A DNA stretch of 64,000 bases from Cladorhizidae sp. MBARI D1340-BT2. Lineage: Eukaryota > Porifera > Demospongiae > Poecilosclerida > Cladorhizidae. Below are positions 11,131 to 21,389 of the stretch, piece after piece. The DNA lies in assembly GCA_028752905.1 (NCBI GenBank), contig JAQNBH010000010.1, positions 16,581,940-16,645,939 of the forward strand, in the 5' to 3' direction. The stretch's first letter is position 1. Each line of letters starts with the position of its first letter. Made by a program: the position numbers and the translations under genes. The notes under the pieces are model-generated. The model was not told the origin of the DNA. It worked only from the letters and a program-made list of their open reading frames with translations, and searched no databases.

Positions 11131-11900
11131 GGGGGACCGGCTGTGCATTTTTATTTTATTTTTTTAAACCTGTGGTTACAACTTTAGAGCTCAGTAGATT
11201 CTGCAAACTTCATGGTATGGACTTGATATATAGCTCAAAAGATAGGTCTCTCTGTGTGCTCTCTTTTGATACTAAAATATGTTTCATAGGTATAACTATA
11301 GGCAAGTTACTAGACCCTAAAGCGGAGGGACCACAAAAACCTGAATCGCTCCAACCTCCATAGAAACCACTCTGAGTTGCGAAGTGCAAAAAAATTAAAA
11401 ATGGTACAAGTGGCTAGAGGAAGCTCTAGAGTACACAAGGAGTATATTGAGTAGGCGTGAAAAATTTATTACCTGGTCAAGCACGCGGTTGGAAAATTGA
11501 AGGCGTTGACAAGGCGACGCTTTGTCAACGCCTTCAATTTTCCAACCGCGCGCTTGACCAGGTAATAAATTTTTCACGCCTACTCAATATACTCATTGCG
11601 TACTCTAGAGCTTCCTCTAGCCACTTGTACCATTTTTAATTTTTTTGCACTTCGCAACTCAGAGTGGTTTCTATGGAGGTTGGAGCGATTCAGTTTTTTG
11701 TGGTCCCTCCGCTTTAGGGTCTAGTAACTTGCCTATAGTTATACCTATGAAACATATTTTAGTATCAAAAGAGAGCACACAGAGAGACCTATCTTTTGAG
11801 CTATATATCAAGTCCATACCATGAAGTTTGCAGAATCTACTGAGCTCTAAAGTTGTAACCACAGGTTTAAAAAAAAAAAAAAAAGTGCAGATGTCCCCCC
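11131..11900. repeat. Foldback element, copy B: near-perfect 770-bp inverted repeat with TTAA ends
   Basis: The two ~385-bp halves are reverse complements with few differences, centred near 11515. TTAA lies immediately outside both ends (11127-11130 and 11901-11904). The termini read GGGGGACCGGCTGTGCA at the left and a matching TGCAGATGTCCCCCC at the right. TTAA duplication suggests mobilisation by a piggyBac-type transposase. No protein is encoded. The target was the palindrome ACGACTTAAGTCG within the Harbinger subterminal region. Confidence 0.85.
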
Positions 11901-12345
11901 TTAAGTCGACTCCAGTGTGCAGTGTGGACAGGCCTTTAGTCACTCAAGCCTCTTTAACACTACGACAAAGATCAACCACGTGAAATTTTGATCACATCAT
12001 GCTACACGTAATCACGGCGCATCCATGGTGTAGTATTAGTCACTCAAGCCTCTTTAACACAACCGAGATTACTAACACTACAACAAAGATCGACCACGTG
12101 AAATTTGAGACCACATCATGCTATATGTAATCACATGAAGAGTAAGTGCAAAGTGCAATACATAAAAAAGTTTACATTACTTGCTTCACACTCTAAAAGC
12201 AATTTCTAGGTGAAAAACAGTTCCTTAGTGAAACCCTGGCTGTAATTCTGATGTCGCTCGCTGATGTTTATATTTTCTTTGTGCCTATATTCATGTCATT
12301 TGTTCGTTGATTTATTTGCTGTATCATCTTATTGTTATTGTATAG

Positions 12346-12443
12346 ATTTCAATGAACCTTATTCATTTGGTGGAGTGACGTTGGACGTGGCTCCTGCTGC
12401 TTCAGACAAACAACCTTCTGCAGAAGCTATAGCCGTCAATTAA
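12346..12443 (+). CDS. Candidate terminal exon of an unknown plus-strand gene
   Basis: A pyrimidine-rich tract ending TTGTATAG (12338-12345) precedes 98 nt open to TAA at 12441-12443. Entering in phase 1 it gives 31 residues beginning FNEPYSFGG and ending SAEAIAVN. Codon content looks coding, unlike the surroundings. I do not recognise the family, and no partner exon is visible to the left, which is all transposon sequence for ~9 kb. It would run convergent to the death-domain gene. Confidence 0.35.
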
Positions 12444-14566
12444 CATTCGTACTTTTATCCGCATCATTACAGTCGTTGATTCTGTCTTCTGGTTGCTTTT
12501 TGTTCATTGGGTGATGCTAAATATATCGTGATGAAAAGGTTCTCGGGCTCGGTACTCTCTAGGCACTTGTTTGAGTTAGTTTGAGTTAGTTGCTCCCACC
12601 CTTCCAAAGATATCTTGCTGTGTGGCCTAATTGGCCCAGGGGTTGTGGTGTGGGCTAATCGACCCGGTAATCTTTAATAGCCCTTGGAACAAAAAGACTA
12701 TTGCAATTAAGATCTCCCTGTCTTCTCTGCTGTTACAGCAACAGCTGCCTCTGTGCACTAGAATCGTGGTTCTGTTCAGTGTCACTCAGAAGTGTTGTGG
12801 CAGGAAAGTTTTTCATTTATGAGTACATACTTGTCGTAGAGGTCATGAAAATGTAATTCTTGACCTCTTTGCTGTATAGGGAAGGTCAGCAATGCCAGAC
12901 TAGTCCACCTTTGGAGATCCAACATCGTCTTCTTCATACCACTTCTCATGTCTGGGGGGGGGTTTGAGAACACCAGTAATATTATCATTGTACTTATATG
13001 CAGTGTAAGAAAGTTAAAGATGCTTCTATGTTGAGCTCTGTTTGCATCTGCTAATGACGTGGTTAAAATTTAAAAAGTTTAGAGTTTCACAAAAACCGAT
13101 GTTTAGTGCAGCTTTTTTTATGTGATGGGGTTGTTTGGTTGGCCAGCTTTAGAGAGTCTGTGCTGCTCTATAAAGATGACTCTATCTGATGAAGTGCAGT
13201 ATGTAATGGTTATGTGGCAAGCTTCCTGAGGTGCACTAATATACAACGTGTGCTGCAGCTCTTGTAATTATATCAAAGTTATTTTAATAGTTATTTCCCA
13301 CTATTTCCCACCTAAAGAGCACCCAATGATCCACCAAGGGAGAAATAACTGTATATATACTATAATATCTATATATATATATATGAGGTGAATGAAATTC
13401 AAGTAGAATCAGGCATATTTTTTCCACCTTTCATTTACCCTCCTACTGCATAAATAATTTTGGTGGGTTGTGTGCATACGGACCATTGTTTAATGCAGTA
13501 TATATATATACATGAGGTTAATGCCTGCTAGCATAATGTCCCCAAATACATTTGTCACATACTGGTGCAGAAGTCCATAGAGGAATCGTAATGCACTATT
13601 GAGACTCCATCAGTGGACAGACGGATGATGTCTGTGTTTAGAGGCCACTGGATAACTGTATAATACACCGGAAAAACTGGCACACACAAAACTCTGCAGT
13701 GTTTACCACAAGCACTAGCAAAAAATATTTGTGGGGGACACCTTTATACACTGACATTTCTAGGCTGTAGGAGGGGAATTGCCCAATCACGCTACATAAG
13801 TAGCCCCACATAAGTATATATATAACCCCCAAGGATCAAAGAGATGTGCATTGAAAAACACTAAACATGTTAATTCCCACTTCAAATGTAAATTTTTGTC
13901 CATGGAGTTCGAGGTAGAATTCCATAATGCACAGAAAGAAAGCTACGTTATGGTCAAGACCAATTTAATTTTTGCAAAGTTCTAAGTTGAGAGGGTGGGA
14001 AAAGATTACCGGTTTTCTTTAAATATACCTCTAGCATCTGCCATCCTAGCAGCGAACAGCTTCTTTTTTGTGACCCAAGGCTTATTATTAACATACATCA
14101 CAGGAACAGAACTGTGGACTTGAGAAATCAACTTTGCAATTACTCTGAACTGCAAATATTGAGCACAGAGATCGATGGCATTGTTGGTTTCTGTGGCAAC
14201 AAGTCATATAATTTATTTCAGGATCTTCTAGATAGCAACTTTTCATGTTAGTTTCGATATTTTCAGAATTCCAGACTAGTTATTTTGCAGGGACATTCAT
14301 GCTGGCAGCACTATACGTTAAAACCCGACAGCACATTCAGTTCAAAATTATTGTCGTGCAGCATTTTGGGGATTTTCCTGCGTTCACCTCTCTCTTGTTC
14401 ACTTTGTCATCAACATGCGACAGCCTTTTGCAATGAAATGGAAAATAATGACAAAATTGCAATTGGAAAATTGCTATTGAGGGGGGGGGGGCATAAAAAC
14501 ATTGAGGGAGGGGTATAAAAACATTGAGAGGGGTATAAAAACAGGTGGCTGTGAATGAAAGTTCTT
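12444..14566. other. Intergenic stretch, little recognisable
   Basis: AT-rich, with short TA runs near 13365-13385 and 13498-13510. A three-unit repeat of a ~21-bp GGGGTATAAAAACATTGAGAG motif lies at 14478-14545, just past the stop of the death-domain gene. A minus-strand AATAAA (14217-14212) about 350 nt past that stop could be its polyadenylation signal. An open minus-strand segment at about 14025-14165 reads VNNKPWVTKKKLFAARMADA and may be an old transposon fragment; I could not assign it. Confidence 0.4.
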
Positions 14567-15597
14567 TCACGATAATTGGGGAGACGGCATGTCCATGTAC
14601 GTCAAATGTCCCACATAGTTACGAATGGACTTTTTGACTGAGAGAGTTAACAAAGATTTGTGAGAGGTCACCAAATCAAGTTGATCATTGACTGCCACCG
14701 ATGCGTGATATCCATTGGTGGCAAACTCGCGAGGCTCGGTGCAAGACCAGTCAATGCATGGAAGCTGTGTGTTCATTCTGACTGTGCCGTGATAGATTTT
14801 CAAGTTCAAGCGACCTAGCAAGTTGTGGAAGACTGCGACCACGTGCCCTTGGTTGTTGATGCTAACTGTAGGATGGAAGTTGACGCCGGGTGGAGTATAC
14901 GTTGTCTCACTCATCACAATCTCGCTGTCATTAGCACTCGAAATCTTCCCAGATGTGTAATGGACGGTTCGTGTGTAGCCACTTGAATATCCGATGGCTA
15001 CCTCCCTATCATTGTTGATTGCAATTGAAGCATGCTTGGTGAGCTGGGAATCGATGAGGCGCTTTGCATTGCCCCTCCACTGGATGGTATCCCCCCTGAC
15101 ATCACCAATGCGATAACGGCTTTCCAGAAATACAAAACCACCATCGTAAGCTACAACCACGGTGTTGTCATCGTTCAGAGCCACCGTAGGATTCCAGCCT
15201 TCGCCGAGCGATACCTTTCCATGTATCCATTCCATGGATGCACTGTTCACCGCTTGTGGAGTAGGGACTGTGGCAGGATCATAGTCTTTCAATCTCAGTT
15301 GGCCCACTCGGTACCACATCATCCTTCCCACTTGAGAAGCAAATACTGCTACCACCAAGCCTTTATTATTGATGGCAACACCAGGGTAAAAGCCTTTGTT
15401 GTAAACAATGCGAGTGTTCTTCCAAACTATTCGCTTCTCGTTGAGATGGCCAATCCTGCAACGCAGTCCTAGACCAATCACAGTTTCTTTGTGGTAGACT
15501 TGAATTATCCATCCCTTGCTGTTCATGCTGATGGAAGGATACTGCCCGTTGCTGTTCATATGGAAGGAATGTGGCTCAAAGTCAATCTTCGTAATAC
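14567..15597 (-). CDS. Death-domain/propeller gene, exon 4: six-repeat beta-propeller, C-terminus
   Basis: Acceptor CCCTAG precedes 15597; the exon enters in phase 1 (GT completing a Gly codon from exon 3) and runs 343 further residues to a TGA at 14569-14567. It holds six similar repeats of about 50-60 residues, each with the signature P-x-[IV]-[AS]-[ILM]-N-[ND]-x-G and a following V-V-x-V strand: PSISMN, PGVAIN, PTVALN, ASIAIN, PTVSIN and ASVAVN. Between them lies a YRIG or YRVG strand. This is a six-bladed beta-propeller pattern, likely a ligand- or protein-binding face. No signal peptide or membrane segment is seen. Family-level function is unknown. Confidence 0.85.
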
Positions 15598-15749
15598 CTA
15601 GGGTAAGAAGAAGGGAGACTCGTTAAAAAAAATTAAACATTCAACAGTAGGCACCAATTAATATCAGCACTCTACATCGATTTGACTCACTTCTTAAAAT
15701 AGCAGTCAGCTAAACCAAAAATAACTATCTCGGCTAAAATATCATTTAT

Positions 15750-15815
15750 AGTAAAACCTCTCATAGCCGACTCTCCGAGAAGTGGATTATCTCGGACAGC
15801 TCAACTGCCCCCATT
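15750..15815 (+). repeat. Possible Tigger/pogo terminal sequence
   Basis: The stretch AGTAAAACCTCTCATAGCCG followed by ACTCTCCGAGAAGTGGATTA and TCTCGGACAGC resembles the ends of pogo/Tigger transposons. It could be the left end of the pogo-like relic at 16689-17460. A matching right end was not found. Confidence 0.35.
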
Positions 15816-15929
15816 GAATTTATATCGAAACTAGTACATATATATATATACTTAGAAGGTAGCTTGCTGATGAAGGCTACAAATAGTGCTCAATGCTGTG
15901 TTAAAACAGCTATTGAATAGTAATAATTA

Positions 15930-16009
15930 CTAGTCCTACTATAGTTTCATGTGAATGCAATCATCAGGGACCTGATGATTGCATTTGCATGAAACTATAG
16001 TAGGACTAG
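15930..16009. repeat. 39-bp-stem perfect-like hairpin
   Basis: The left arm 15930-15968 and right arm 15971-16009 are reverse complements at 37 of 39 positions, separated by two bases. An RNA from either strand would fold into a single long hairpin. It sits in intron 3. Confidence 0.9.
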
Positions 16010-16054
16010 CCATCCCAGTACTGTTCTATTATATATATATAATATATATATTAT

Positions 16055-16081
16055 AGCGGTGTTCGAGAAACGAACACCGCT
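16055..16081. repeat. Small perfect hairpin
   Basis: An 11-bp perfect stem (AGCGGTGTTCG and its complement) with an AGAAA loop, immediately after a TA-rich run. It could be a transposon end or cruciform-prone site. It is not followed by a T-run. Confidence 0.8.
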
Positions 16082-16688
16082 TAATTTTCTACAATGGACA
16101 CAAACTTTGACCCAGAAAGCTGCTATATACTATTACAAAATTACTTATAAAAGTCCAGCACTTCTCGACAACTCCACTCGCTCCTTCATCCCGCATATAT
16201 ATATATATGTAAGACCATAGAGGCAGTATACATATTGCACCTCGAGTCCATACCCTGCTCCTCTGTTGACCTCCCCTGTCACCTCAGCAGAGGATTTGTT
16301 TATTTCTCTTTGCAAGAAAGCTGATAATCATGGTGTCAAGTTGTAGGGAACATGGCCTACAATAACATCTTTGTAAATAGCCATTGCATGTCGACCATGG
16401 TTGTTAGTTCTCTTTCGCTTCAATAGCAATGTCTGTCTAAACTGGATTCCAAATGTCAATGTAAGCATGATAGCCCCCTCACATACCATTGAATCTCTAA
16501 AACTCGAATGTCTCCAGGCACAACTTGCACACCTTGACTTGCCATATATCTCCTAACTGCAAATCCAATACCAAGAAAAAATAACTTAAGACTGTAGATA
16601 AAACTGCATTCTGCGCATGCACGAGCATGCTGGTGATTAAGCTAGCTAAGCTGTATATAATTGATTCTCCCGCAGTTTTGAACAAGCT

Positions 16689-17460
16689 ACCTATGATGCC
16701 AGCGAAGCCGAAGAGGAACTGCTTCACATTAAAGAAGAAAGTGGAGGTCATCAAGACAGTTAAAAGGAATCCAGGTATGAAAATAGGAGAATTGTTTTGA
16801 CTGTGGGGAAGACTCAAATTGGTAAAATCTTGAAGAATGTATACTGTCTCTATACGAGTCCAATGCCTCTGGTAGTAGGATCCACACCATGAAGACATCT
16901 CGTGTTTCAGTGTATGCCAAAATTAATAAAACATTGTCCTCACTTGCTCAAAATATATTTTCCCTATGGGGCCATAACTAGGCTAAGGAGATAGCTGAAC
17001 GTCTTGGGAAGCACGATTTCAAGGGATCTAATGGCTGGCTAGAGAAAAGATTTAACATCAGACGATGAAAAGTTGATGGAGAATCGGGTGATGTTCAAGG
17101 AATAACAGTTGACTGCTGTAGGAGAGACTTCCAGCAGGGCCATGAAGAGGATGATATCTGGAATATGGACGAGACAGGCATTTTCTGGAAAGCTTACCTG
17201 ATCATGGCTTTGGGGTAAAGGAAAGGGAGTGCAAGAAAAAGTAAGCCTAGGATTACGGTCGCTTTGTTTGTAGCTGCATCAGGTGAAAAAGAAAAACCTG
17301 TGGGCATATGGAAATCCAAAAATCCACGTTGTTTGAAAAGATTTGATAAAGCAGTCTTACGTGTAATAATGGTCTTACAAAACTGAATCACCGGTTTTGT
17401 AATAAGTAAGAAATGCCTGTAACTTGAAACAGGTACATAATCCAGTGCTTATCAATACTG
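16689..17460 (+). pseudogene. pogo/Tigger-like transposase relic (CENP-B type)
   Basis: From the ATG near 16697 the plus strand reads KRNCFTLKKKVEVIKTVKRN followed by PGMKIGEL, the CENP-B/pogo N-terminal helix-turn-helix. Further on, frame-shifted pieces give the second HTH (IAERLGKHDFKGSNGWLEKRF near 16990-17055, here split). Next come the DDE entry (DIWNMDETG.FWKA near 17155-17195) and an ITVALFVAASG segment with KSKNPRC. The first catalytic Asp region (NMDETG) is present. The C-terminal half of the DDE domain is not seen after ~17400. Several stops make it a pseudogene. It lies antisense to the host gene. Confidence 0.75.
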
Positions 17461-17769
17461 ATGGCATCAAGTAAATTTTGTCCATGGGCGAGCATGTCCA
17501 TGCAGGAGAATTGTGAAGGTGAAGGGAAAAAATGAGGTTGAAAATTAGATAATATTCTCTGAGATTACTACATGTACACTAGTTACATACAAAGAGTTAT
17601 TTATGAGCACTAAATAATGTTGTAATAATATTAGACTGTTTTTTTTTGTCTCTGTTCACTTCAAAGCTGCTTGATCCCTACATTTTTTTTCATGAGCAAC
17701 AAATGAGTGGGATTTCTACCTAGTTATTTTAGCCATTCTAACCATGTTGGAAGCTTCATATGCCTGTAA

Positions 17770-19235
17770 AGGAGTTATAGAGGTTTGAGGTGGTTTGTCA
17801 ACTTCAGAAGGCGAGTCATTTCCAATGGAATCCACCCATGACAAGAAGCCACAATTTCACCATCTGTCATTTGCTGGATCAGAATTGTCTTCTCTAAGCC
17901 AACCCTCTCAGTTTTCATCACTCTCATTGAACCCAATATATCATCAAAATATCTAACGTTCTCACTAGGTGCGGCTGTGCTTACAGGTTCCCTCCCACTG
18001 CAGGTGTGGCTGTGCTTACAGGTTCCCTCCCACTAGCTGCTGCAGGTGTGGCTGTGCTTAGGGGCTCGCGCTAGCTGCTGTAGGTGTGGCTGTGCTTACA
18101 GGTTCCCTCACACTAGCTGCTGCCGGTGTTGCTATGCTTACATGTTTTGAAGTGCTTCCACGATGATCTGAAAGAAGAACCTTGTTCCAACCATTTCTCA
18201 TGGGTTCAGAGGTTATTTCAACCCATGATTGAGCACTCCAATAAACTGCAGAGGATGAACCAAAATTAGATGACGCTTCTTATATCTTCTTTTTCAGACT
18301 TTCAAGGATTCCTTGATCCATGGGCTGAATTAAAGAGGTAGTGTTTAGTGGTAAAAACTTAGTTATTACTTTTCCAAAATCTTCTGACATGTGGCACAAA
18401 ATGCTCATTAAACCATCTCTCAAAAATTGTTCCATCTCCATGGCTTTTTCTGTGCTTAGCACTCTTGTGAACAACAACCAGTGCTAATCTACATGTTCCA
18501 GCAGTGTTTGCACATTCCATCAAAGTAACCCGATCCTTTGGCTGTTTGATTGCACTTCTCTATGAAGAACAAAGATCTTAGAAGGCGTCACCTTCCACCA
18601 CAAGCCAGATCCAACCATTAAATATCTGGCTCAACCTGTGATCCTCCTCTTCTATCATCTTTAAAAGCTCTCTCCTAAAAACTTCAATGCCCGAGTGTCG
18701 ACTGACAATGCTCTCCCTGTAAAGAAATGGATCTAATTCCATGCCTATATAGATAAAAATTAAAAAATGCAACCAACCTGAACTGGCCTTGAATGAGTAT
18801 ATGCTCACCTCGGGGTACAACTCTGGAAACAGCTGCAGTGCCTTCTCTTGAAGAACTGGACCACTAACTGGAGCTCCTTTTGACTGCTGCTGCATAAACC
18901 CGAGATAGCATGCTTGGTCAACCTTTTCAAAGACAAGCTTCTTTCACGATCCATCGCTTCTTTGAGAAGGAGGGAGTCACTAGCAGCAACATTCTTCACA
19001 ATTTTCTCTCTTTCCTAGCCAGTGACGACTTTGGGATGTTGTATAAACCTGACATGCATTTTTGGGATTTTTCTTTTCTCACTTCACCTATCACATGGAG
19101 TTTCTTCTCCAGGGTTATATCATTCCACTTTCTCCCTTTTAGCTACAAAGCCATCCTTAACCGTCGGTTTTCATTCCACAAACTGCTAAGTAAGCCCCTC
19201 CCACTTTTTGTGATAATGTTCATTATTCAAAGTTA
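17770..19235 (-). pseudogene. Second pogo/jerky-like transposase relic
   Basis: Minus-strand pieces in order are: an N-terminal region (19000-19230), a CENP-B-type block (MQQQSKGAPVSGPVLQEKAL followed by FKASSGWL, 18700-18895), a damaged catalytic entry (QIFNGWIWLVVEG where family members have NADETGLWW, 18578-18640) and the DDE C-terminal signature KFLPLNTTSLIQPMDQG (18280-18477). The first catalytic Asp/Glu has been lost through frameshift. A different family from the relic at 16689-17460, in the opposite orientation. Confidence 0.75.
17965..18140. repeat. ~45-bp tandem repeat, four units
   Basis: Units around GCTGCAGGTGTGGCTGTGCT followed by TACAGGTTCCCTCCCACTAG, with a shorter first unit and a damaged third. 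It lies in the tail of the minus-strand pogo relic. Confidence 0.75.
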
Positions 19236-19289
19236 GGTCTTGCTGCCAGGTATATAGAACGTCCTTGGATGTCTGGATAAGGGGAGGTT

Positions 19290-19577
19290 TGTCGGGGACC
19301 CCAACCCTAGTGGTCCCATCACAACACTTGCTGAGAGAACAGCATGACCTATTATTGTCATAACCAGTAGAATAGCCTATAACTGTTAGAATGCACACTA
19401 GTAGACTGATTGGTTAGACTACTTAGATATGCATATTACCATATAAGGCCTGACTAGGACTCTGGCTGGTAACCTATTTAAAGGAGCCAGCTCAGACTGA
19501 GGGATTTAAAAGTCTTCTATTACATTCTATCTATCTAATCTCTGGCCACGTACGCTTACTGGTTAGGATCCCTAACA
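19290..19577 (+). repeat. 5' LTR (288 bp)
   Basis: Begins TG and ends CA; very similar to 24062-24365, differing by point changes and a ~25-bp block (a partly duplicated CAGCTCAGA motif) present only in the 3' copy. It contains a TATTTAAAGGAGCC segment that may be the TATA region. A primer-binding-site-like sequence (TGGTGGCAGCTTC) starts two bases after the LTR. Confidence 0.9.
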
Positions 19578-19615
19578 CTGGTGGCAGCTTCAAGGTTCAG
19601 ACCCACTCCTACCCA

Positions 19616-20610
19616 GTGCCTACCTACCAGAAGACTGCTCCTCCTCAGGAACCTGTCTGGCTCTCAGAATATCTGGTGAACTCAAGTGAATTTGTTGTGG
19701 TGTGTGTGCTGTGGCTCTGCTTTTCCCCCTTTGCTACTACCTGGAACATGTATACCAGAAAACCGGAAAAGTCTGCCAACAAGCTCACTCCTTCAGACTC
19801 AGAAACGGGAAGAGAACCATTCACAAAAGAGGGTCATTCTGGGGAGGAATCCACATCCTCCACAGCTTCTACTGTCTGAAGTGAGCATCGCTCTGACAAC
19901 ATGTCTGACCTGATGACCATGCTCATGCAGATGCAGAAGGATGACAGAAAAGAGAGGAGACTGGCTGCGATAGATGCCAGGCAACTAGAGGATGAATGCA
20001 GAAAAGAAGACAGACGGGCTGACCAGGAACGGTGGGCCGCCATCCTGACTGCCAATCAAGAAGTGGTCAACAACGCCTGTGCAGACACTAAGACACAACG
20101 ACTTAGAGACGAGGAGTGCAGAAAAAAGGAACTGGAGACCATCCACCTAGACAGAGTTGCTGAGAGGCAGGAGGACACCAGGAGAGGAGAGCCTTGGAGA
20201 GGGAGAGAAAGAGGGCAGTGCATCATGCCCTAAAACTGGCACCTCTCAAGGACATTGAAGATCTGGAGACATTTTTCAAAGACATATGACCCTATTCGAG
20301 ATCCATCCAGACTATTGGACGGCCAATCTTCTGTCCCTGCTGGACCCCACATCACTCCAATTCCAGGAGAAGATGCCCGCCGACTCCAAGTGGGACTACC
20401 AGGCGGTGAAGAAAGCCCTGATAGATCTGCATGGAATAACACCAAACCACTACAGAGTCAAATGGAGGGAGCTGCGACAAGACCCCACGGAAAGTGTGCA
20501 AAAATACCAACTGAGGGTCTCTTCCACTTTGCCCTGTGGGCCAAGGAGGCCACCTCATGGACGAAGCTGGAAGATCTCATGCAGGAATACGGGCATGTGG
20601 CCCCAATAAG
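19616..20610 (+). pseudogene. gag region of the Gmr1-type element
   Basis: An upstream charged, coiled-coil-like segment (19901-20233, rich in Arg/Glu/Asp) is followed, after a stop near 20287 and frame changes, by a capsid-like block (20286-20500): LLSLLDPTSLQFQEKMP, then DYQAVKKALIDLHGI and YRVKWRELRQDPTESVQKYQ. The pattern of a short W/Y-D-x-V-K helix followed by Y-R-x-x-W/F-R is usual for Gypsy Gag capsids. No zinc knuckle was found. Broken by frameshifts. Confidence 0.7.
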
Positions 20611-20619
20611 ACCTGCCTA

Positions 20620-20950
20620 GTTAGTAGTAACCCTGCTTTTCTTATCCTCCCAAGTACTGTGGACGGAGCTGAAGTGCAGAACCTACTTGTGTTCACAGAT
20701 TGTAATATTTCTCAGGTTCACCCAAGGTGGTTCTCAGACGACTACCAGGACGAGGGACCGGTGTTCGTTACCGGGTCCAACCACGTGACCAGGAGTTACC
20801 CAACCACAACAGTCAGGCTGGGAGTTAAGGTGAAGACACTGTCGCTGAGGACGGCTATCAATCCCAACTACCGCTTTGATGTCATCCTCGGGACAGATAT
20901 ACCTAACTTATTTGCCTTAGTCCCTCGTACAGGTCCATGGATCCAGAATG
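20620..20950 (+). pseudogene. Protease-like region of the Gmr1-type element
   Basis: Open reading with VQNLLVFTDCNISQVHPRW where an aspartic protease would carry its D-T/S-G active site, and later NYRFDVILGTDIPNLFALV, the conserved C-terminal segment of Gypsy proteases. The active-site triad has decayed (TDC in place of DTG or DSG). It is therefore inactive as read. Confidence 0.65.
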
Positions 20951-21389
20951 CAATCCCCAAGAGCCCTCGCAGGCAGTGTCAAGCTCATTAACTATGCTGA
21001 GAGGTCCCTATCCAAGGACTCCACAACTTCCTCCAGAGACGAGAGGGCATCCACAGAGAGGCAGTCCACCTCTCCACCATCCTCAGAGTCGCAACACCCA
21101 TCCGACGCCGACGCCCTACCAACTCCAATGCCTGGGCATACATCGGAGAGTGATATCAGCAGCCCACACCCTCAACCACATGACGTTGATGACCTACCAG
21201 CTCTGAGCGATGACCTTTTCCAGCAGTTGTCTGTCAAGAACAAACTGACGCGGAACCAGAAGAGGATGAACCGTCAGCGATACACTGCCATCTTGGAACA
21301 GCTAGTAACGGACGGTACCAGCTGAGCTACAGGAAGCTTAGAGCACTGACTCTTCACTGGATATCATTTGAAGGAAGTGCAAATCGTCA

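Larger units (their letters stand above)
8449..11935. mobile_element. PIF/Harbinger-type DNA transposon, with nested elements
   Basis: The element is bounded by 15-bp perfect terminal inverted repeats (AGGCCTGTCCACACT at 8449, its reverse complement ending at 11935) and a 3-bp TTA duplication (8446-8448 and 11936-11938), the classic Harbinger target. Subterminal GTGTGGACGCGC motifs repeat in inverse orientation inside both ends. It keeps a Myb/SANT-like gene (10703-11002). No Harbinger DDE transposase was seen; two other elements occupy much of the interior. An intact copy of the empty target sequence lies at 12025-12045. Confidence 0.85.
2940..12230 (-). mobile_element. Decayed Ty3/Gypsy element, minus strand, with nested insertions
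   Basis: Minus-strand order is: LTR-like sequence (11940-12230), a gag start at 8432, gag to ~7900, integrase at 7411-7752, and after a gap LTR-like sequence again at about 3120-3330. The two outer regions share long stretches (around ACTAACACTACAA, ATATGTAATCACATGA and AGTAAGTGCAAA). I infer one element interrupted by a hAT copy (4838-~7200) and by Harbinger DNA (8449-11935). No intact reading frame remains and no clear reverse transcriptase was seen, so it is internally deleted. The outer limits are approximate. Confidence 0.55.

Noticed and set aside
12625..12690. tRNA-like look of GTGGCCTAATTGGCCCAGGG and the following GACCCGG
   Set aside because: I could not form a cloverleaf with a plausible anticodon stem or B box; no poly-A tail for a SINE.
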